From positions 1 through 11,329 of the forward strand of contig CAZJFS010000143.1 in assembly GCA_964545075.1 (NCBI GenBank): a DNA stretch of 11,329 nt. Reading direction: 5' to 3'. Positions within the stretch are counted from its first letter, which is position 1; every line of letters starts with the position of its first letter. A program made the position numbers and the translations under genes. This DNA comes from DAOPXV01 sp035352535. GTDB lineage: Bacteria > Muiribacteriota > UBA9980. The notes beneath the pieces are model-generated. The model saw only the letters and a list, made by a program, of their open reading frames with translations. It did not search any database and was not told the DNA's origin. Of the stretch, positions 5,758-11,329 are shown piece after piece.

Positions 5758-7086
5758 ATGAAATATAGTAAAATTATTATCAAAACCGAACTTCCTGGAC
5801 CTAACGCCAAAAAAATTATAGATACCGACAGAAGATACGTTTCGCACTCATATACGCGTGATTACGGCATGGTCGCCAAAAGCGGGGAAGGCGCGTTCGT
5901 CGAGGACGTAGACGGCAACGTGTTCCTTGATTTTTCATCAGGCATAGCCGTTTGTTCCACGGGCCATTGCCACCCCAGAATAGTTGAAGTAATAAAAAAA
6001 CAGGCTGAAAATCTCATACACATGTCCGGCACTGATTTTTATTATGAGCCGCAGGTCAAACTCGCCGAGGAAATGTCGAAGATCGTCCCGATCGAAGGAA
6101 ACGTAATGTCGTTCTTTGGAAATTCGGGCGCGGAAGCCATAGAGGCGGCTTTGAAGATAGCCAGAAATAAAAGGCGCAGACCCAGAATGATGGCTTTTAT
6201 AGGCGCTTTCCATGGAAGGACGATGGGGTCGCTGTCGCTTAACGGTTCGAAGATACGCCATCATGAAAATTTTCATCCGCTTCTTCCGGGGATCGTCCAC
6301 ACTCCGTATGCATACTGCAAGCGCTGCCAGTTCGGAGCGCACTATCCCGGATGCAATCTCGAATGCATCGATTTCATAAAAAATACGCTTTTCACGAAAA
6401 TAGTTTCGCCTGAAGATCTTTCATGCATATTCATGGAAGCGGTTCAGGGCGAAGGCGGATACGTGGTTCCACCCGTCGAATTCGTGCATGAAATGAGAAA
6501 GCTCACTAAAGAACACGGAATTTTGCTTGTCGTGGACGAAGTCCAGTCGGGAATGGGGCGCACCGGAAAAATGTTCGCTATCGAACATTTTGGAGTCAAG
6601 CCCGATATAATGGCTATAGCGAAAGGCATAGCCTCGGGGCTTCCGCTTTCGATCACCTGCGCGAACGATGAAGTCATGAACTGGAAACCCGGCGCGCATG
6701 CCTCGACATTCGGCGGCAATCCGGTAGCCTGCGCCGCTGCAGTTGAAACAATATCGCTTTTAAAATCCGAGATACTCGAAAACGTTAAATCGGTAGGCGC
6801 GTATCTTAAAGGAAAACTTGAAGAGATCGGCGCTAAATACGAATTCATAGGCGACGTGCGCGGCCTCGGCCTGATGCTCGCCATGGAGATCGTCGATACC
6901 AAGAAAGCTTTCAACCCCAATCCCGATCTGCGCGATAAAATAATTCATATGGCTTTTGAGAGAGGGCTCATAATACTCGGTTGCGGCCCTAACACTCTCA
7001 GGTTCGCGCCGCCTCTGATAATAACGAAGAACCACGCGGATATGTTGTGCAAGGTCATGATCGATATATTCGAAAAAGTTAAATAA
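5758..7086 (+). CDS. Class III PLP-dependent aminotransferase (acetylornithine/ornithine/4-aminobutyrate type)
   Basis: This fold-type I PLP enzyme would move an amino group between an amino acid (ornithine, acetylornithine, 4-aminobutyrate or similar) and a 2-oxo acid in the cytoplasm. The 442-residue product carries the family markers in order: N-terminal LPGP, VDGNVFLDFSSGIAV, GHCHP, the phosphate-binding GNSGAE (121-126), FHGRT (151-155), EAVQGEGGY with Glu227, VVDEVQSGMGRTGK with Asp260 for the pyridine nitrogen, and AKGIASGLPL with the Schiff-base Lys289. A cysteine cluster, C-x2-C-x8-C-x3-C (Cys187, 190, 199, 203), lies in an insertion absent from typical ArgD (about 400 residues). The overall pattern is closest to the 440-450-residue group of Thermococcales and deep-branching bacteria, which also includes broad-specificity amino-acid racemases. 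Substrate, and even transaminase versus racemase activity, therefore stay open. It probably heads an operon with the stress-protein gene 29 bp downstream. Confidence 0.88.
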   Translation: MKYSKIIIKTELPGPNAKKIIDTDRRYVSHSYTRDYGMVAKSGEGAFVEDVDGNVFLDFSSGIAVCSTGHCHPRIVEVIKKQAENLIHMSGTDFYYEPQVKLAEEMSKIVPIEGNVMSFFGNSGAEAIEAALKIARNKRRRPRMMAFIGAFHGRTMGSLSLNGSKIRHHENFHPLLPGIVHTPYAYCKRCQFGAHYPGCNLECIDFIKNTLFTKIVSPEDLSCIFMEAVQGEGGYVVPPVEFVHEMRKLTKEHGILLVVDEVQSGMGRTGKMFAIEHFGVKPDIMAIAKGIASGLPLSITCANDEVMNWKPGAHASTFGGNPVACAAAVETISLLKSEILENVKSVGAYLKGKLEEIGAKYEFIGDVRGLGLMLAMEIVDTKKAFNPNPDLRDKIIHMAFERGLIILGCGPNTLRFAPPLIITKNHADMLCKVMIDIFEKVK

Positions 7087-7106
7087 TAAAAAGCTTATTT
7101 TCCTTT

Positions 7107-7111
7107 GGAGG
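7107..7111 (+). promoter_or_regulatory. Ribosome-binding site fixing the universal stress protein start
   Basis: GGAGG lies 4 nt before the ATG at 7116 but only 1 nt before an in-frame TTG at 7113. The ATG is therefore the better start. Confidence 0.65.
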
Positions 7112-7115
7112 TTTG

Positions 7116-7952
7116 ATGTTTAAAAACATACTTGTTCCGGTGGACGGATCGAATTATGGCGTATCGCAGATAAATTACGCGATAGAGCTCGCGAAGATAT
7201 ATAACGCGAAAATCACCGCGCTTTTTATCGTCGATATCAAGATGGTGGAAGGGCCTATGTTGCGCGATCTTTCCTTCCTTTCGGAGACGCTTACGAACTT
7301 CGAATATCATAACGAAGTTAAAAATTCTCTCGAGGAAAAAGGCAACGCGGCTCTTGAAAAGATCAAGCAAATATGCGCCGATGGAAACGTTGCCTGCGAG
7401 TGCAAGATAATGCCCGGAATAATTCCGAACGCGATCGCCGAACAGGCGAAGCTGGCGGACATCATAATTCTTGGAAAGCGCGGAGAAAATTCGAATTTTG
7501 GAGGCGAGTTTCTCGGATCGTCGACGGAAAACGCGACCAGGCTTTCAAATAAACCGGTGATGGTCGTCGAGGAGACGTACCGCGCCATCAAAAAAATGAT
7601 GTTCGCCTATGATGGAAGCGCATCGGCAAATAAAGCCCTTCAGGTCGTGGCCGATCTGACGCTGGCCGCGAAGCTGGAACTTTCGGTCATAACCGTATAT
7701 GACGATGAAACCGACGGAAAACAGATATTGTCCGAAGCTGTTTCATATCTTAACAGCTATAATATTAAGCCGGTCGAGATATTAAAATCCGGCGACGTGG
7801 TGGATACTATAATTTCGGAGGCGAACGAGACCGGTTGCGATCTTATAATGATGGGAGCCTACGGTCATTCGACCTTTCAACAAATGTTACTTGGTTCCAC
7901 GACGACCCTTTTGATAAGGGCCGCCAGGACGCCTGTGCTATTATACAGGTAG
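7116..7952 (+). CDS. Tandem-domain universal stress protein (UspA family)
   Basis: This cytoplasmic nucleotide-binding stress protein has two UspA domains in one 278-residue chain, roughly residues 1-145 and 146-278. Each begins with a beta strand and a DGS motif (ILVPVDGS at 5-12; MFAYDGS with Asp166). Each ends in the ATP-binding glycine motif: GKRG at 120-123, ten residues, then GSS at 134-136 in the first; GAYG at 247-250, nine residues, then GST at 260-262 in the second. The second has the canonical G-2x-G-9x-G(S/T) spacing; the first has one extra residue but looks functional. ATP binding is therefore likely in both halves. Tandem Usps usually act as intramolecular dimers in energy, redox or membrane stress. 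The gene follows the aminotransferase by 29 bp and precedes the radical-SAM gene by 28 bp, so it likely shares their transcript. Its specific partner cannot be inferred. Confidence 0.92.
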   Translation: MFKNILVPVDGSNYGVSQINYAIELAKIYNAKITALFIVDIKMVEGPMLRDLSFLSETLTNFEYHNEVKNSLEEKGNAALEKIKQICADGNVACECKIMPGIIPNAIAEQAKLADIIILGKRGENSNFGGEFLGSSTENATRLSNKPVMVVEETYRAIKKMMFAYDGSASANKALQVVADLTLAAKLELSVITVYDDETDGKQILSEAVSYLNSYNIKPVEILKSGDVVDTIISEANETGCDLIMMGAYGHSTFQQMLLGSTTTLLIRAARTPVLLYR

Positions 7953-7970
7953 GGCCGTTTTTATAGAAAT

Positions 7971-7974
7971 GGAG
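7971..7974 (+). promoter_or_regulatory. Ribosome-binding site fixing the radical-SAM protein start
   Basis: GGAG is 6 nt before the ATG at 7981. An in-frame ATG at 7969 overlaps this site and has no purine-rich tract ahead of it, so 7981 is the preferred start. Confidence 0.6.
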
Positions 7975-7980
7975 TATTTT

Positions 7981-9345
7981 ATGGAAAGTGAAACTAGCGG
8001 GCGGCAGATTGAAGCCGGCGACGAGGAATTTTATAAGTATAACGCGGTGGTGTCTAAAGTCGCTAAAAATTCCATTGCTTTCGAGGCTGGAATAAAAAAA
8101 GGCGACAGGGTGATATCCATAAACGATCATGTTTTGACCGATCTTATCGATTACAATTATCAGAGTCCCGATTGCAATCTGAAAGTGCTTGTCGAACGTG
8201 GACGAGCGGAACTTATTGAATTCGATATAGAAAAGGATTACGGCGAGGATCTCGGCATCGGTTTTGAAGACGTGGTTTTCGATAAGATAACGCGCTGCGC
8301 TAACAACTGCATATTCTGCTTCATGGATCAGATGCCCGCGGGGCTTAGAAAATCACTTTACTTAAAAGACGAAGATTACAGGCTGTCTTTTTTATATGGA
8401 AATTTCGTGACTATGACGAAAATGGAGGAGCAGGACTTTGAAAGGATAAAATCGCTCTATCTGTCGCCTCTCTATATTTCGGTCCACACTACGAACCAGA
8501 AATTAAGAAAACAGATACTGCGCAGCCATAAAGCTGAAAACATAATGAAGCAGCTTGAGGAACTTACATCCGGCGGCATTTCCATTCACACTCAGGTCGT
8601 CGTAATGCCGGGCGTCAACGACGGCGAGGAGCTCGTCAAAACGATAGAGGATCTTTCATATTTTTATCCCCAGCTTGAAAGCATCGGAATAGTTCCGGTG
8701 GGGCTTACCAAATTCCGCGAGGAGCTGACGCCTCTGAAATGCTTTACGCCGAAGGAAGCCGCCAACGTAATTAATCTTGTGAAACCCTTTCAGAATAAGT
8801 TCCGGCGCCGTTTCGACAAAGGGCTTGTTTATATAGCCGACGAATTTTATCTGATGGCCGGAGTTAACTTTCCCGAAGGCGACGAATACGACGAGTATCC
8901 GCAGTTTGAAAACGGCATAGGCATTGTCCGTTCATTCATGGACGATTACCACGCCGCGAAAAGCAGGATTCCCAACAAATTGAAATATCCCAAGGAATTT
9001 ACTTTCGTGACGGGCGTTCATGGCGAGGCGGCCATTAAGAACGTCATACACGATCTCAATAACCGGGTTTCCGGTTTGAAGATAAACCTGGCGACCGTTG
9101 AAAATGAATTTTTTGGAAAGAGCGTCACGGTGACCGGTCTTCTTACGGGCCGCGACATCATCGGGCATTTTCAGAAAAATCCTCGCGACATACCTGATCA
9201 CCCTGTCGTTATACCCAGGATCATGCTCAATGAAGAAAGTTTTCTGGACGACGTAACGATAGACGACATGGCATCCGAGCTCGGGTGTCAGATCGAGGTC
9301 GCCGGTAACGATTTCGAGGGTATTCTCGAACTCATAACAAAATAG
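7981..9345 (+). CDS. PDZ-radical SAM protein of the DUF512 family
   Basis: A putative Fe-S radical enzyme of unknown substrate. The 454-residue product starts with a reduced PDZ-like domain (about residues 17-75: VSKVAKNSIAFEAGIKKGDR, VISINDH). The radical-SAM core follows, with the canonical cluster motif C-x3-C-x2-C at Cys106, Cys110 and Cys113 (TRCANNCIFCFMDQMPAGLR). Downstream strands include LYISVHTT and HTQVVVMPGVNDG. The C-terminal half has DUF512 features: IVPVGLTKFREEL, FYLMAGVNFP and VTVTGLLTGRDI. Length and order are normal, and no catalytic residue is missing. The family is widespread in anaerobes and cyanobacteria without, to my knowledge, an assigned reaction. The PDZ domain may recognise a peptide or partner protein. 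The neighbours match a recurring radical SAM-der-plsY arrangement, which hints at a link to ribosome assembly or envelope biogenesis, but this is only genomic association. I chose the start at 7981 from the GGAG position. Confidence 0.92.
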   Translation: MESETSGRQIEAGDEEFYKYNAVVSKVAKNSIAFEAGIKKGDRVISINDHVLTDLIDYNYQSPDCNLKVLVERGRAELIEFDIEKDYGEDLGIGFEDVVFDKITRCANNCIFCFMDQMPAGLRKSLYLKDEDYRLSFLYGNFVTMTKMEEQDFERIKSLYLSPLYISVHTTNQKLRKQILRSHKAENIMKQLEELTSGGISIHTQVVVMPGVNDGEELVKTIEDLSYFYPQLESIGIVPVGLTKFREELTPLKCFTPKEAANVINLVKPFQNKFRRRFDKGLVYIADEFYLMAGVNFPEGDEYDEYPQFENGIGIVRSFMDDYHAAKSRIPNKLKYPKEFTFVTGVHGEAAIKNVIHDLNNRVSGLKINLATVENEFFGKSVTVTGLLTGRDIIGHFQKNPRDIPDHPVVIPRIMLNEESFLDDVTIDDMASELGCQIEVAGNDFEGILELITK

Positions 9346-9380
9346 CAAATCTATCAATAAAATTTAGCGAGGTTACAATA

Positions 9381-10910
9381 ATGCTGCCTAAAATAGTTAT
9401 CATGGGACGGCCCAATGCCGGCAAATCGACTCTTTTCAATCGCATAATCGGCCGGCGCAAGGCGCTCACTCACGAAACCCCGTATCTTACGAGGGATGCG
9501 ATACATGAAACGTTCAAATGGAACGGATATGATCTTGAGTTCGTAGATACGGCCGGAATGGACATGAGCGAAAAGAACAAGCTCAACCTTACCATAATAA
9601 GGTTTCTGAAAAGATATATCGCCGATGCCGATATCATACTCTTCGTGCTTGACGGCATGTCTCAGATAAGCCTTCTGGACGAGCAGATCGCGAACCTGCT
9701 GCGAAAATCGAATAAAGAGGTTATCGAGGTCATCAACAAGGTCGACGACCGCAACGTCCTGAAAGTGGATTACGAATTCCACAAATTCGGGTTTAAGACG
9801 GTCCATATGGTTTCCGGCATACACGGAACCGGCGTGGCCGATCTTCTCGACAGCGTGACCGCCCTGGTCGCTGAAAAGGGTTTTAAAAAGCCGGTCGTGA
9901 AAAAATATGATGCCGAAGAAGAAGAGGAAAAGATCAAGACCCGCAGAAATACAAAGAAAAATCCCAGGTCCAAAAAGAATGATGAAGCGCACGCTTCACA
10001 GACAAAAGTAGCGAAAACCGATGAAGGCGAAGAAGCGCTGGAAGTATTCGGCGGCCTCGGATCGGAAGATGCCGCGGAGCAAAATGCGTTTGGGCAGAAA
10101 ATAGCCATCATCGGCCAGCCGAACTCCGGAAAATCTTCGTATCTCAACGCAATGCTTGGATTCGAAAGGAACGTCGTTGACGACGTGCCAGGGACGACGC
10201 GCGATTCCATCGATACCCATATTGAATATAAGGGTCATAAATTAACGCTTATCGATACCGCGGGGATTCGTAAAAACACGTCCTCATATGATCGCATAGA
10301 ATCGTATTCGGTCAACAGGGCTTTGAAAACCCTTGAACGCTGCGATGTGGCTATAATTTTAATCGACATAATGAAAGGCATAACCTTTCAGGACAAACAT
10401 ATACTGGACGTGGCTTTCGAGAACGGAAAAGGCGTCGTTATAGCTTTCAATAAGATCGATCTCGTTAAAAAGACGGCGATTGAAGAGCTGAAAAAACAGG
10501 TGGTGGATTATCTGCATCAGGAATTTCCCGATTCGCGAAACGTTCCGTGCTATTTCATGAGCACGCTCAAGGATGTCGACGTCGAGGAGCCGCTGGAAGC
10601 AGCCGTCAGGATTTATGAGAACGTGATGAGCGCGAGCATAACCACTTCCATGTTAAATACGTATATAACCGAGATCGTAGCGCTTCATCCGCCGGCGTCA
10701 TTCAAAGGAAGGATGCTCAAGATTTACTATTCGACGATGGTATCAAAAACGCCTCCGTCGATAGTAATGTTCGTCAATAACGTTACGATCGTCTCGAATT
10801 CCTATAAAAATTATCTCGTCAACAAGCTTCGCAACGCTTTTCAGTTCGAAGGCTATCCGGTGAGAATATTTTTTAAAAAAAGCGAATCAGAGGACAGTCC
10901 TAAAAAATAA
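9381..10910 (+). CDS. der: Double-GTPase ribosome assembly factor Der (EngA)
   Basis: Der is an essential GTPase with two consecutive G domains that assists 50S subunit maturation. The 509-residue product has domain 1 with P-loop GRPNAGKST (9-17), LTRD (36-39), DTAGM (56-60), NKVD (119-122) and SGIHGTG (145-151). Domain 2 has GQPNSGKSS (245-253), PGTTRDS, DTAGI (292-296) and NKID (357-360), and a KH-like C-terminal domain runs from about 425 to 500 (KGRMLKIYY, PSIVMFVNN). Oddities: the linker between G domains (about 171-235) is about 65 residues, very acidic then basic, longer than I expect for Der. Domain 1 has DTAG instead of the common DTGG, domain 2 has NKID instead of NKWD, and its G5 motif reads MSTLKD rather than SA-x-G. 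Domain order and the KH-like end make Der clear despite this. GAGG (9369-9372) sits 8 nt before the ATG. The neighbours, radical-SAM/DUF512 upstream and plsY downstream, are typical company. Confidence 0.95.
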   Translation: MLPKIVIMGRPNAGKSTLFNRIIGRRKALTHETPYLTRDAIHETFKWNGYDLEFVDTAGMDMSEKNKLNLTIIRFLKRYIADADIILFVLDGMSQISLLDEQIANLLRKSNKEVIEVINKVDDRNVLKVDYEFHKFGFKTVHMVSGIHGTGVADLLDSVTALVAEKGFKKPVVKKYDAEEEEEKIKTRRNTKKNPRSKKNDEAHASQTKVAKTDEGEEALEVFGGLGSEDAAEQNAFGQKIAIIGQPNSGKSSYLNAMLGFERNVVDDVPGTTRDSIDTHIEYKGHKLTLIDTAGIRKNTSSYDRIESYSVNRALKTLERCDVAIILIDIMKGITFQDKHILDVAFENGKGVVIAFNKIDLVKKTAIEELKKQVVDYLHQEFPDSRNVPCYFMSTLKDVDVEEPLEAAVRIYENVMSASITTSMLNTYITEIVALHPPASFKGRMLKIYYSTMVSKTPPSIVMFVNNVTIVSNSYKNYLVNKLRNAFQFEGYPVRIFFKKSESEDSPKK

Positions 10911-10922
10911 AATAAAAAGAAC

Positions 10923-10928
10923 GGTGAG
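10923..10928 (+). promoter_or_regulatory. Ribosome-binding site supporting the TTG start of plsY
   Basis: GGTGAG lies 5 nt before TTG 10934. No comparable purine tract precedes the in-frame ATG at 10949, and an in-frame TAA (10931-10933) directly precedes the TTG, so nothing further upstream can be the start. Confidence 0.55.
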
Positions 10929-10933
10929 CTTAA

Positions 10934-11329
10934 TTGGCTGAATTATTAATGTTTTTGACGTTCGCATACCTTGTCGGTTCGCTGCCGACAAGTTTTTTAT
11001 TTGGAAAATTCCTGAAAAATGTCGATATAAGAAAAGAAGGTTCAGGGAACGTCGGCGCGACGAACGCCTTTCGCGTTCTGGGCGCTAAAATAGGCATCAC
11101 GGTGATGGCGATAGATATATTCAAGGGCTTTTTGCCGGTGTATCTGGCGCAGGGAAGAAATTTCGGCGAATATTCACAGGCGTGTTATTTTTTAATAGGC
11201 GTCGCCGCGATCCTGGGGCATGTTTTTACGATCTTTTTGAAATTTAAAGGCGGCAAGGGAGTTGCCACGACGGCCGGAGTTTTTATAGCTCTGGCCCCGA
11301 AAGCGACTCTGGCGTGCGTGATGCTGTGG
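10934..11329 (+). CDS. plsY: Acyl-phosphate:glycerol-3-phosphate acyltransferase PlsY, 3'-truncated by window edge
   Basis: PlsY is a small polytopic membrane enzyme that transfers the acyl group from acyl-phosphate to sn-glycerol-3-phosphate, making lysophosphatidic acid, the first committed step of bacterial phospholipid synthesis. The visible 132 codons (usual length about 200) contain the family's conserved blocks: an N-terminal transmembrane segment with GSLPTSFLFGK (15-25), the glycine-rich loop GSGNVGATNAFRVLG (36-50), and GHVFTIFLKFKGGKGVAT (95-112). The last block includes residues that form the phosphate and glycerol-phosphate site in the family. Hydrophobic stretches at about 4-24 and 85-102 fit membrane helices. 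TTG at 10934 is preferred as start because GGTGAG is 5 nt upstream; the ATG at 10949 would give a product five residues shorter. The gene follows der by 23 bp and is probably co-transcribed. The C-terminal helices lie beyond the window. Confidence 0.94.
   Translation, partial: MAELLMFLTFAYLVGSLPTSFLFGKFLKNVDIRKEGSGNVGATNAFRVLGAKIGITVMAIDIFKGFLPVYLAQGRNFGEYSQACYFLIGVAAILGHVFTIFLKFKGGKGVATTAGVFIALAPKATLACVMLW

Noticed and set aside
1587..5772. Identical 14-nt start sequence (TTATGAAATATAGT) in the HlyD-type gene and the aminotransferase gene
   Set aside because: Short, AT-rich and limited to the first codons; the flanks differ completely, so probably coincidence.
7930..7962. CCTGT/ACAGG hairpin at the end of the universal stress protein gene, followed by a T-run
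   Set aside because: A five- or six-pair stem inside the coding end, with the T-run about 8 nt away; the next gene follows in 28 bp and looks co-transcribed.
9354..9992. 212-codon open frame on the minus strand
   Set aside because: Antisense shadow of der; no ribosome-binding site or domain, and der's motifs occupy the + strand.

Overview
The window is a protein-dense, single-strand stretch: all recognisable genes lie on the + strand. It has moderate GC content and no rRNA, tRNA, CRISPR array, transposase or obvious mobile element. The type I secretion genes (inner-membrane ABC exporter plus HlyD-type adaptor) imply a diderm (Gram-negative-type) bacterium. The radical-SAM/PDZ (DUF512) – der – plsY order is, as I recall, frequent in anaerobic lineages such as Clostridia. 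The class III aminotransferase resembles enzymes of Thermococcales archaea and deep-branching bacteria. Together these suggest an anaerobic, deep-branching diderm bacterium, possibly an uncultured phylum. That placement is inference; no sequence here fixes the taxon.

Region 1 (1-2905) encodes a type I secretion pair: the C-terminal three quarters of an LssB/HlyB-type ABC exporter, cut by the window start, and a complete HlyD-family membrane fusion protein 16 bp downstream. The secreted substrate and the TolC-like outer-membrane partner are not visible.

Region 2 (2906-5505) begins with a short AT-rich gap holding a plausible sigma-70-type promoter. It then carries an exported protein joining a ComEA-like helix-hairpin-helix to C-terminal TPR repeats. 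Its stop codon overlaps (TAATG) the start of a sigma-54-dependent activator whose N-terminal receiver-like domain has lost most of the phosphorylation machinery. The overlap argues that the two are co-translated.

Region 3 (5506-5757) is the only sizeable non-coding stretch. It holds a near-consensus promoter (TTGACT, 17 nt, TATACT), a long imperfect hairpin followed by a T-rich tract, two further hairpins, and an 11-codon upstream ORF ending 16 nt before the next gene. It looks like a structured 5' leader, or a terminator merged with one.

Region 4 (5758-11329) is a probable operon with gaps of 23-34 bp between genes: a PLP-dependent class III aminotransferase, a tandem-domain universal stress protein, a PDZ/radical-SAM/DUF512 protein, the ribosome-assembly GTPase Der (with an unusually long charged linker and several motif variants), and the start of PlsY (acyl-phosphate glycerol-3-phosphate acyltransferase), cut by the window end. 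The last three match a commonly seen neighbourhood. The first two look like metabolic and stress genes sharing the transcript.

I see no clearly new system. The items most worth following up are the structured leader at 5537-5757, the HhH-TPR protein coupled to the degenerate-receiver activator, and the divergent Der.
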